64,000 bases of DNA from CAWIUB01 sp963839995 (GTDB lineage Bacteria; Actinomycetota; Actinomycetes; Mycobacteriales; Jatrophihabitantaceae), in contig CAWIXH010000002.1 of NCBI GenBank assembly GCA_963839995.1, forward strand, positions 62,001 through 126,000, written 5' to 3'. Below, piece after piece: positions 53,171 through 60,146 of this stretch. The position numbers were made by a program, and so were the translations under genes. Position 1 is the stretch's first letter; every line of letters starts with the position of its first letter. The notes beneath the pieces were generated by a model, which had not been told where the DNA came from, did not search any database, and saw only the letters and a list, made by a program, of their open reading frames with translations.

Positions 53171-53395
53171 GTGCCGACCGCCGAGGACGGTTTCGGTGGG
53201 TCGGTGCGCGCCCGCCGGCAGCAGCTCGGGCTGCGGCAGGACGACCTGGCCGACCTTGCGGGAGTATCGGAGCGGTTCGTCTACGCGCTGGAGAACGGCA
53301 AGCGGTCGGTGCAGCTCGACAAGGTGCTCGCCGTGCTCGCGGCGCTCGGCCTGCATCTCGAGCTGCATCGTGGCGCCGATCGGGAGATCCGGTGA
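53171..53395 (+). CDS. hipB: HipB-like antitoxin/XRE repressor
   Basis: The 74-residue product has a Cro/C1-type helix-turn-helix: 'SVRARRQQLGLRQDDLADLAGVSERFVYALENGKRSVQLDKVLAVLAALGL'. Its closest pattern is the HipB group that pairs with HipA kinases. GTG 53171 has AAGGTGG upstream. The following gene encodes only the start of HipA. The three palindromes in front of it remain unmutated except for one base. Confidence 0.85.
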   Translation: MPTAEDGFGGSVRARRQQLGLRQDDLADLAGVSERFVYALENGKRSVQLDKVLAVLAALGLHLELHRGADREIR

Positions 53396-53655
53396 CGGGC
53401 CCTGACGACGATCTTGAACAGCTGCGCGCCGTCGAACGAGCCGACGTCTTCAAGGCGGGACTGCGCGCGGCGACACTCACCCGAACCACGGCGGGGGTCG
53501 AGTTCCGCTATCTCGACGGCTGGATCGCAGCTGGCGGCTCACCTGTGGCGACGACGCTCCCACTCGTTGCCGAGCCCATCCTGCGACCGGCCGTCCCGCC
53601 GCCCTCAGCACCCCGTGGGACGCGCCGGCCCGTCAAGCTGCCGCAGGCGAGGTGA
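53392..53655 (+). CDS. N-terminal fragment of HipA (87 aa)
   Basis: From GTG 53392, overlapping the hipB stop, the product reads 'ERADVFKAGLRAATLTRTTAGVEFRYLDGWIAAGGSPVATTLPL', the N-subdomain 1 of HipA. It then leaves the family after about 65 residues and ends 'GTRRPVKLPQAR'; the kinase domain is absent. It may be a deletion remnant. HipS of the three-gene HipBST systems is a comparable short N-subdomain protein, but no hipT follows here. Confidence 0.7.
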   Translation: MTGPDDDLEQLRAVERADVFKAGLRAATLTRTTAGVEFRYLDGWIAAGGSPVATTLPLVAEPILRPAVPPPSAPRGTRRPVKLPQAR

Positions 53656-53681
53656 CCGGTCAGCGTCCGTAGACCGGCGCG

Positions 53682-53956
53682 GTGAACTCCGGGCCGCTGG
53701 GCGCCAACGGCGTGCCCGGCACGGTCACCTTGCGACCGGCCAGGTGGTGCCGTTCAACCCGCTCAGGGACGTCGCGTTCACGGCACTGGATCACGCCTAC
53801 CCGCTCGGCTACGTCATCTGCGGCGTCGCGGGTCTGGTCGCCGCGCTGCTCGCCGTGGTCGCCCTCGGTGGCCGAGCCCACGACGCGCTGATCAGCGCGG
53901 AGTCCGTTGCGCAGGACACGGTGGGGGAGGTGCTGGCGCCGGTCCGTGCACCCTAG
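53682..53956 (+). pseudogene. C-terminal remnant of a membrane transporter (MFS-like)
   Basis: A frame ending at 53956 has one hydrophobic helix 'YPLGYVICGVAGLVAALLAVVALGG' and a short tail. The segment looks like the last helix of a 12- or 14-helix transporter whose front part is missing. The assignment is tentative. It lies between the hipA fragment and the ISAs1 element. Confidence 0.35.
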
Positions 53957-54025
53957 GCAGCCCTGACGATCTAACCTGCACAACGACGTCCTTGATCGGG
54001 AGCCCGGCAGCCAGCGGTAGCGGCC

Positions 54026-55375
54026 CAGGGCCTCGGCAAAGTCGTGATCTTGGGCGTGTCGTGGGGTGACACGCCGGTGAGGGTATAGAAGCGGTGCGGC
54101 ACGGCGCGCGCTGGTGATCATGAAGGTTCTCGACGCCATCGTGATGACCGGAGCGTGTGCCGTGCCTGAGTGTGTATCTTCGCTGATCCCGTCCGTTGTT
54201 GGCCAGCCCGATCGGCGTGTCCTGGGTGCTGGTGATGTCCCGGCGGATCTGCTGATGGCACTGTCCGGCGTTGTCGATCCGCGGGCCCGGCGCGGGGTTC
54301 GCCACCGGCTCGCGGTGATCTTGGGGATCGGGGTGTGCGCGGTGCTGGCGGGGGCTCGCTCGTTCACCGCGATCTCCGAGTGGGCCCGTGAGCTCAGCCC
54401 GGCGGTCCGGGTCCGGCTCGGTATCGGGCGGGTGGCGCCGAGCGAGAGCGCGATCCGCCGCACGCTGCAGCGGGTCGATCCCGCCATCCTGGACCGGGCG
54501 GTGTCGGGTTGGCTTGCTGCCACGGTCGGCGAGCCTGGCCCGAGGTGGCGGGCGATCGCGGTGGACGGCAAGACCGCCCGTGGTGCGCGCACCGGTGAGG
54601 GGCGGGCGGTGCACCTGCTCGCCGCCCTCGAGCACGGTGACGGGACGGTGCTCGGGCAGTGCGTGGTGGACGGGAAGACCAACGAGATCACCGCATTCGC
54701 GCCGTTGCTGGACAGTGTCGACATCACCGGAGCGGTCGTGACCGCGGATGCGATGCACACCCAGCGCGAGCACGCCGAGTACCTGCACGGGCGTGGCGCG
54801 CACTACGTGTTCATCGTGAAGGGCAACCAGCCCAGCCTGCATCAGCAGCTCGAGACCCTGCCCTGGCGTGACATCCCGGCCGTGGACCTCACCGCAGGCA
54901 AGGGCCACGGGCGGGTCGAGTCCCGCACCGTCAAGATCACCGCAGTCGGCGTCGGGATCGGCTTCCCGCACGCCCGCCTCGCGATCCAGATCACCCGCCG
55001 ACGCCGCCCGCTGACCGCACGCCGATGGCACAGCGAGATCGTCTACGCGATCACCGACCTCGACCAGGACCAGATCCGGCCCGACGAACTGGCCGACATC
55101 ATCCGCGGGCACTGGAGCATCGAGAACAGGCTGCACTGGATCCGTGACGTCACCTTCGCCGAGGACCTGTCTCAGATCCGCGTCGGCCACGGCCCCGCCG
55201 TGATGGCAGTCTTGCGCAACCTGGCCATCAGCATCCACCGCCGTCACGGCGCCACCAACATCGCCGCCGCCACCCGCCGAGTCGCACGACATCCCAGCCG
55301 AGTGCTACCCCTGCTGCTATAAGCCAAGATCAACACGACTCAGATAACGACCAGATCAACTTTGCCGAGGCCCTG
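54026..55375 (+). mobile_element. ISAs1-family element with 10-bp target duplication
   Basis: The inverted ends CAGGGCCTCGGCAAAGT match for 17 of 17 bases (54026-54042 and, inverted, 55359-55375). GGTAGCGGCC is duplicated exactly at 54016-54025 and 55376-55385. The element is 1,350 bp with a full-length transposase and could be active. The target sits between inverted sequences (54000-54009 / 55388-55397), so it jumped into the loop of a hairpin. Confidence 0.93.
54114..55322 (+). CDS. ISAs1-family transposase
   Basis: The 402-residue protein has the N-terminal DDE_Tnp_1-assoc region ('LSGVVDPRARRGVRHRLAVILGIGVCAVLAGARSFTAISEWA') and the catalytic 'AIAVDGKTARGA' (Asp), 'GAVVTADAMHTQREHAEYLHGRGAHYVFIVKGNQ' (Asp) and 'GHWSIENRLHWIRDVTFAEDLSQIR' (Glu). 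It is intact. GTG 54114 or ATG 54120 may be the start. Confidence 0.92.
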   Translation: MIMKVLDAIVMTGACAVPECVSSLIPSVVGQPDRRVLGAGDVPADLLMALSGVVDPRARRGVRHRLAVILGIGVCAVLAGARSFTAISEWARELSPAVRVRLGIGRVAPSESAIRRTLQRVDPAILDRAVSGWLAATVGEPGPRWRAIAVDGKTARGARTGEGRAVHLLAALEHGDGTVLGQCVVDGKTNEITAFAPLLDSVDITGAVVTADAMHTQREHAEYLHGRGAHYVFIVKGNQPSLHQQLETLPWRDIPAVDLTAGKGHGRVESRTVKITAVGVGIGFPHARLAIQITRRRRPLTARRWHSEIVYAITDLDQDQIRPDELADIIRGHWSIENRLHWIRDVTFAEDLSQIRVGHGPAVMAVLRNLAISIHRRHGATNIAAATRRVARHPSRVLPLLL

Positions 55376-55491
55376 GGTAGCGGCCGGTGCCGGGCTCCTG
55401 ATCTTGGGCGGGAACGAGCCGGCCGGCGTTGGACGGAACGACGCGGCCGGGTTGGACGGAGCAGCATGGCCGGGCATACATCCGGGCCGAA

Positions 55492-55965
55492 TCAGTGCGC
55501 AGGCTCGTCGGCCAGCGCCGCCCGGCACCGGTACAGGTACTGGCGGAGCTGGCCGGCTTGTCGCTCGGTGAGCCCGGACAGCATCTGCGCCTCGAGGTCC
55601 GCGACGCGACCCCGGTGCTGGTCGAGCAGCCGGCGGCCCTTACCGGTCAGGCTGATCACCAACCGTCGGCGGTTCGCCGGATCACGGTGCCGCTCGATCA
55701 GCCCAGCGCTCTCCAGAGCCGTGACCATGTCTGACATGGTCTGCGCGGTGACGAATGAGTTGCGCGCCAGCTGCGCCGTGGATAGGTCGGAGCGGCGCTC
55801 CAGGATGGTGAGCGCGGTGTACTGCAGCGCCGTCACTCCGGAAGGTTTGAGGAGCTCGTCGAGGTGCGCACGCACCGCCAGCTCGACCTGTTTCATCACG
55901 TACAGCAGCGTTGGCTCCGAATGCTCCGTCGGGCGCGCGAGGGCGGCTCGCTTCATGGTCGTCAC
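55492..55965 (-). CDS. MarR-family transcriptional regulator
   Basis: The 157-residue product has the MarR winged helix: 'KPSGVTALQYTALTILERRSDLSTAQLARNSFVTAQTMSDMVTALESAGLIERHRDPANRRRLVISLT'. Such regulators often bind aromatic acids or acyl-CoA esters. It is divergent from the SDR-ligase-MaoC cluster. A minus-strand TATAAT (56038-56033) and a palindrome just downstream of it suggest autorepression. CouR, which controls p-hydroxycinnamate genes in Rhodococcus, belongs to this family. Confidence 0.88.
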   Translation of the reverse strand: MTTMKRAALARPTEHSEPTLLYVMKQVELAVRAHLDELLKPSGVTALQYTALTILERRSDLSTAQLARNSFVTAQTMSDMVTALESAGLIERHRDPANRRRLVISLTGKGRRLLDQHRGRVADLEAQMLSGLTERQAGQLRQYLYRCRAALADEPAH

Positions 55966-56017
55966 GGTGACATCTTCGCCGATCGCGCAATGACCCGACG
56001 GAGGTGTGCACTGCCGT

Positions 56018-56267
56018 ACAGGTTTCCTGTTAATTATAGCAGAGGACGCCTTCCGTTATCCAGAAGCTGCCTATTCGGCTGAGCATTGCGTCTGCACCCT
56101 ACGAGGACGACCTGAAACCCAGTTTCGGACTCGTTGATCAGTGCGATAATTACCAGGAAACCTGTACTTGGAATGGTGGTCGCCATCACCCGAAGAGGCA
56201 ACTGTGGAACCCTCAGCCGCTGACCTCTTGCCAATCGATCCGCTGTGAGTCATTATCAGGGTTCCTG
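56018..56267. promoter_or_regulatory. Three related palindromes in the marR/SDR divergent region
   Basis: ACAGGTTTCCTGT (56018-56030) is a perfect palindrome. CAGGAAACCTG (56154-56164) and CAGGGTTCCTG (56257-56267) share the CAGG-N3-CCTG core, and the first two are an 18-bp near-identical sequence (17/18) in opposite orientation. The first overlaps the expected marR transcription start; the third lies 30 bp before the SDR ATG. The remaining 332-bp region contains no gene. Confidence 0.7.
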
Positions 56268-56297
56268 TTATTCGTGAGGCTTCAAGAGGAGCACGTC

Positions 56298-57221
56298 ATG
56301 GACCTGCCCGGCAAGGTCGCCGTCGTCACCGGAAGCGGTCAGGGGCTCGGCCTGGCCTACGCCCAGGCACTGGCTGCCGCCGGCGCGGCTGTGGTCGTCA
56401 ATGACGTGGCCGAGGCCAACGCCGAAAAGGCGGTGGCGTCGATCATCGAGGGCGGCGGGCGGGCCGTCGCCGAGGTGGCCGCCGTGGGGTCGGCTGAGAT
56501 CGCGGCGGCGCTGGTGCAGCGCGCGGCGGACGAGTTCGGCCGGCTGGACATCATGGTGACAAACGCCGGCATCCTGCGGGACAGGGTGCTGTGGAACATG
56601 ACCGACGACGACTTCGACGCGGTGATCCGGGTGCACCTGCGGGGCACGTTCACCTGCGCGCGCGAGGCGGTCCGGCACTTCCGAGCGGGCGGCGAGGGTG
56701 GCCGGCTGATCCTCGCCGGCTCGCCGGCCGGTCAGCGCGGCAACTTCGGGCAGACCAACTACGCCACCGCCAAGGCGGGGATCGCCGCGATGGCGCGCAC
56801 TTGGGCGATGGAGTGCGCCAAGGCGAAGGTCACTGTCAACGCGGTGATCCCCGAACGCCGCCACCGCGATGACCGAGACGATCCCGTTCCTCGCCCCGTA
56901 CGCCGACGACTTGAAGAATGGGCGGCCGATCCCGTCGGTGGTGCGCCGTGCGGCGTCGTTCGGCACGCCCGAGGACGTCGCCGGGCTCGTCGTCTTCCTC
57001 GCCTCGGACGCCGCGGCCGGGTCACCGGCCAGTGCATCGGCATCGGCGGTGACCGGTTGTCGCTGTGGTCGCATCCGGACGAGATCCGCAGCGCCTTCCA
57101 CGACGGCGGCTGGGACGCCGATGCCATCGCCGAGGCGTTCGGCTCCAGCGTGGGTGAGAAGCTGGAGACGTACGGCATCCCGCTGCCGAACATCCCGACG
57201 ACGGAGCCGGCCGATGCTTGA
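56298..57221 (+). CDS. Short-chain dehydrogenase with two compensating frameshifts
   Basis: The first part is a complete SDR Rossmann fold: 'VAVVTGSGQGLGLAYAQALAAAG' (TGxxxGxG), 'MVTNAGILRDR' (NAG), 'GQTNYATAKAGIAAMARTWAME' (YxxxK). From about 56853 to 57018 the family sequence ('ATAMTETIPFLAPYADDLKNG', 'SFGTPEDVAGLVVFLASDAAA') lies in the +1 frame, and it returns to the original frame with 'VTGQCIGIGGDRLSLWSHPDEI'. The ORF remains open over its 307 codons, but about 55 residues are replaced. Catalytic residues precede the altered part. Its likely role is 3-hydroxyacyl-CoA dehydrogenase (CouN-like), though activity is doubtful. Confidence 0.75.
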   Translation: MDLPGKVAVVTGSGQGLGLAYAQALAAAGAAVVVNDVAEANAEKAVASIIEGGGRAVAEVAAVGSAEIAAALVQRAADEFGRLDIMVTNAGILRDRVLWNMTDDDFDAVIRVHLRGTFTCAREAVRHFRAGGEGGRLILAGSPAGQRGNFGQTNYATAKAGIAAMARTWAMECAKAKVTVNAVIPERRHRDDRDDPVPRPVRRRLEEWAADPVGGAPCGVVRHARGRRRARRLPRLGRRGRVTGQCIGIGGDRLSLWSHPDEIRSAFHDGGWDADAIAEAFGSSVGEKLETYGIPLPNIPTTEPADA

Positions 57222-57552
57222 TCTCGAGGCCCTCGTCGCCATCGACGTGCACACGCACGCCGAGGTGGCGCAGGACGGGCACTTCTCACTGCCCGACGAG
57301 CTGCGCGCGGGCGCTGACAAGTACTTCGGCGCCGACTCCGGTGGGCCGCTCGGGATGGTCGCCGAAGTACTTCCCGCCGCAGCTGGTGCAATACGCGAAC
57401 AGCCTGCTCAAGCACAAGGTGCTGTTCGGCTCGGACTTCCCGCTCATCAGCCCGGACCGCTGGCTGAAGGACTCGACCAGCTGCCGATCAAGGACGAGGT
57501 GCGGCCGCTCATCCTCAAGCAGAACGCGATCCGCGCGCTCGGACTGGAGTGA
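57214..57552 (+). pseudogene. Amidohydrolase (family 2), internally deleted
   Basis: It begins 'MLDLEALVAIDVHTHAEV' (metal-binding HxH) and ends 'PIKDEVRPLILKQNAIRALGLE'. The middle has collapsed: 'SGGPLG' runs directly into sequence that, in the next frame, reads 'WSPKYFPPQLVQYANSLLKHKVLFGSDFPLISPDRWL', near the C-terminal metal site. Family members have about 290 residues; only about 112 codons remain. CouO, the amidohydrolase that releases the hydroxybenzoate product, is a likely relative. It overlaps the SDR stop. Confidence 0.75.
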
Positions 57553-57556
57553 GACC

Positions 57557-59080
57557 ATGCGCGACATGGGCATCGGCAGCTGGCCGGCGCGGCGGGCGCG
57601 CAGGGTGCCTGGTGGCTTGGCCCTGGTGCAGGGTGACCGGCGGCTGACGTACGGGAAGCTGGCGGCGCGGGTCGACCGGCTCGCGGCCGGGTTCCGCGCG
57701 CTGGGCGTCCAACCCGGTGACCGGGTCGCCTACCTGGGTCCCAACGACATCGCCACCTTCGAGACGCTGTTCGCCACGGCGCACTTGGGTGCGGTCTTCG
57801 TGCCGCTCAATACGCGGCTCGCCGCGCCCGAGATCGCGTACCTGCTTGAAGACAGCGGAGCGAAGGTTCTCGTGCACGGTCCCGAGCACGCGGCCGTCGT
57901 CGCGCAAACGGCGCCGCACGACCGGGGCGTGGCGCACGTGCTCACCGGGCTCGACGCCGTGCCGGTCGCCGCGAGCCCGGTCGACGAGCCCGTAACCCTG
58001 GACGACCCCTGCCTGATCCTGTACACGTCCGGCACCACCGGCCTGCCCAAGGGCGCCGTGCTTACGCACGGCAACCTGACCTGGAACACCGTCAACCAGC
58101 TGGCCCACTTCGACCTGGCGAGCACCGACGTGGCGCTGTGCGTGGCGCCGCTGTTCCACGTCACGGGGCTCGGCCAGGTGACGATGCCGACGTTCTTCAA
58201 GGGCGGCACCGTGGTGGTGGCACCGAAGTTCGACGCCGAGTGGATGTTGCGCAGCATCGGTCGGCTCAGCATCACCGGGTGCTCGGCGGTGCCGACCATG
58301 CTGCAGATGATGTGCGATCACCCGTCGTGGGACGGCGCCGACCTGTCCTCGCTGCGGCTCGTCGTGTACGGCGGCTCGCCGGTGGCCGAACGGGTCGCGA
58401 AACGCTGGCTGGCCCGCGGCCTGCGCGTGCTGCAGGGATACGGCATGACCGAGGCCGCGCCCGGGGTGTTCATGGCACTGCCGGACGGCTCGGTCGACCA
58501 CCCGGTGTCCGTTTCCGTCGGCGTCCCGCACTTCTTCACCGAGGTCGCACTGGCAGCCGGTGACGGGGCGGGTCCGATCGAGAGCGGCCGGGCGGCGGAA
58601 CTGCTGGTTCGCGGGCCGAATGTGTTCGCCGGTTACCGGCAGCGGCCCGAGGCCACCGAGGCGGGCTTCGTGGACGAGTGGTTCCGCACCGGCGACGTCG
58701 TGCGCGTCGAGCCGGACGGCTGGGCGTACGTCGTCGACCGCATGACGGACATGATCATCTCGGGTGGGGAGAACATCTACCCAGCGGAGGTGGAGGCGGC
58801 GCTCGGCGAGGTCGACGGCGTCGTCGACTGCGCGGTCGTCGCGGTGCCCGACGAGAAGTGGGGCGAGGTGGGCATGGCCTTCATCGTCACCCGGGACGCC
58901 GAGCCGCTCGACGAGGAGCTTGTCCGCAAGCACCTGGAGCATCGGCTCGCGCGGTACAAGATCCCGAAACACCTGCGTCAGGTCGATGTCCTGCCGCGCA
59001 ACGCAACCGGAAAGCTGCTGCGCCGCCAGCTGCGCGACCGGGCCCGGACCGAGCTCACCACAGGAGAGGACGCAACATGA
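57557..59080 (+). CDS. Acyl-CoA synthetase (AMP-forming), hydroxycinnamate/fatty-acid type
   Basis: The 507-residue ANL-family ligase has 'LILYTSGTTGLPKGAVLTHGNL' (P-loop), 'GYGMTEAAPGV', 'WFRTGDVVRVEPDGWAYVVDRMTDMIISGGENIYPAEVE' (hinge and A8) and 'LPRNATGKLLRRQLRD' (catalytic Lys, A10). It activates a carboxylic acid with ATP and CoA. In the context of SDR, amidohydrolase, MaoC and MarR, a hydroxycinnamate or phenylpropanoid acid is the likely substrate. ATG 57557 begins 4 bp after the amidohydrolase remnant. The gene itself is intact. Confidence 0.9.
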   Translation: MRDMGIGSWPARRARRVPGGLALVQGDRRLTYGKLAARVDRLAAGFRALGVQPGDRVAYLGPNDIATFETLFATAHLGAVFVPLNTRLAAPEIAYLLEDSGAKVLVHGPEHAAVVAQTAPHDRGVAHVLTGLDAVPVAASPVDEPVTLDDPCLILYTSGTTGLPKGAVLTHGNLTWNTVNQLAHFDLASTDVALCVAPLFHVTGLGQVTMPTFFKGGTVVVAPKFDAEWMLRSIGRLSITGCSAVPTMLQMMCDHPSWDGADLSSLRLVVYGGSPVAERVAKRWLARGLRVLQGYGMTEAAPGVFMALPDGSVDHPVSVSVGVPHFFTEVALAAGDGAGPIESGRAAELLVRGPNVFAGYRQRPEATEAGFVDEWFRTGDVVRVEPDGWAYVVDRMTDMIISGGENIYPAEVEAALGEVDGVVDCAVVAVPDEKWGEVGMAFIVTRDAEPLDEELVRKHLEHRLARYKIPKHLRQVDVLPRNATGKLLRRQLRDRARTELTTGEDAT

Positions 59081-59535
59081 CGACCACCATCAGCGCACCG
59101 AAGAACCTGCTCGACCTCGTCGGCGAGCAGCTGGGGCCGGGGGAGTGGCTCGCGGTGCCGCAGGCCGACATCGACATGTTCGCCAAGGCGACGCACGACG
59201 AGCAATGGATCCACGTGGACGTCGAGCGTGCCAAGGCCGGTCCCTTCGGCGGAACGATTGCCCACGGCTACCTGACTCTGGCCCTGCTCGTCCCGCTGTG
59301 GTCCGACCTGCTGGTGATCGAGAACCTCGGCATGGGCGTCAACTACGGGCTGAACAAGGTGCGCTTCCCGGCGCCGGTGCCGGCGAACTCGCGGGTGCGG
59401 CTGGCGGCGACCATCACCGGCGTGGAGGAGGTTGCCGGCAACGGCGTGCAGATCCTCGTCGAGGGAACCATGGAGTGCGACCAAGCCGCCAAGCCGGTCT
59501 GCGTCGCCGAGCTCGTGCTGCGCTACTACGCCTAA
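59077..59535 (+). CDS. MaoC-family dehydratase (hot-dog fold)
   Basis: The 152-residue product has the MaoC hydratase motif: 'QADIDMFAKATHDEQWIHVDVERAKAGPFGGTIAHGYLTLALL' (catalytic Asp and His of the hydratase-2 motif). It should hydrate a 2-enoyl-CoA, which fits between a CoA ligase and a 3-hydroxyacyl-CoA SDR in a non-classical beta-oxidation (CouM-like step). The ATG overlaps the ligase stop (CATGA). Confidence 0.9.
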   Translation: MTTTISAPKNLLDLVGEQLGPGEWLAVPQADIDMFAKATHDEQWIHVDVERAKAGPFGGTIAHGYLTLALLVPLWSDLLVIENLGMGVNYGLNKVRFPAPVPANSRVRLAATITGVEEVAGNGVQILVEGTMECDQAAKPVCVAELVLRYYA

Positions 59536-59587
59536 GCAACGCCTCCAGCGCCACGTCTGCCGACGTAGGCGCCGTGCGGATCATTGG

Positions 59588-59854
59588 CTATCGCGGCCGA
59601 TAGACGTCGCTGCGATGGTCGATCCGCAGAATCTGCACCGTATGGGCGTCGTCGTCGAGGTCGTGGAAAACGCGGTACGGCCCGCGGCGTGCGCCGTAGG
59701 AGCCTTCAAGATCACGCTCTAGAGGCTTCCCAACCCGGCGCGGTTCAGCGGCCAGGTCGCCGTAGATGAACTCGACGATCGCCGGCACGATCCGCGGCGG
59801 CACCCGGTGAAGATCCCGGCGGGCAACGGCGGAGAAGCCGACCTGGTAGGTCAC
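59588..59854 (-). CDS. relE: RelE/ParE-family toxin
   Basis: The 88-residue product from GTG 59854 reads 'TYQVGFSAVARRDLHRVPPRIVPAIVEFIYGDLAAEPRRVGKPLERDLEGSYGARRGPYRVFHDLDDDAHTVQILRIDHRSDVYR'. This matches RelE mRNA interferases, with basic residues (R-x-YRV) and the C-terminal HRxDVY motif. It overlaps the antitoxin gene by 4 bp. The very long ORF open upstream on this strand is a shadow of the malic enzyme. Confidence 0.88.
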   Translation of the reverse strand: MTYQVGFSAVARRDLHRVPPRIVPAIVEFIYGDLAAEPRRVGKPLERDLEGSYGARRGPYRVFHDLDDDAHTVQILRIDHRSDVYRPR

Positions 59855-60102
59855 TGGCAGCGCTTGGGGACGCCGAACTCGGCGCGGACTTGCTCCTCGT
59901 TGTAGGTGCGTCTCGCAGCGACGTCTTCGCGGGCTTGGGCCAGGTCCTCGCGGATGCCCGGCTGGGAGAACCAGAACAGCGTTTCTTGGATCGACTCCCA
60001 TTCGTCGACGCCGATGAGCACCGCCGCCGGCGAGCCGTTCTTGGTGAGCAACTTGCCCCGCCCACCTCGGTCGGCGAGCCGAGTCGCATTGGGACGCGGC
60101 AA
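59851..60102 (-). CDS. Phd/YefM-type antitoxin partner of RelE, short N-terminus
   Basis: The 83-residue product has the antitoxin core 'KLLTKNGSPAAVLIGVDEWESIQETLFWFSQPGIREDLAQAREDVAARRTYNEEQVRAEFG', whose C-terminal helix binds the toxin. The N-terminus is only about 20 residues ('MPRPNATRLADRGGRG') and lacks the usual 'LPLxEARxRLSALVDEV' DNA-binding start. This may be a natural short form or a loss. It is divergent from the malic enzyme with a 44-bp gap. Confidence 0.78.
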   Translation of the reverse strand: MPRPNATRLADRGGRGKLLTKNGSPAAVLIGVDEWESIQETLFWFSQPGIREDLAQAREDVAARRTYNEEQVRAEFGVPKRCQ

Positions 60103-60146
60103 GCGGTTGTGGCAGGCTGCCCCGCGATACGTGAGGAGTCGTTGCT

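Noticed and set aside
53999..55398. GGAGCCCGGCA outer inverted repeat as the true end of the ISAs1 element
   Set aside because: The exact 10-bp duplication GGTAGCGGCC lies inside it and abuts the CAGGG ends, so the outer repeat belongs to the target.
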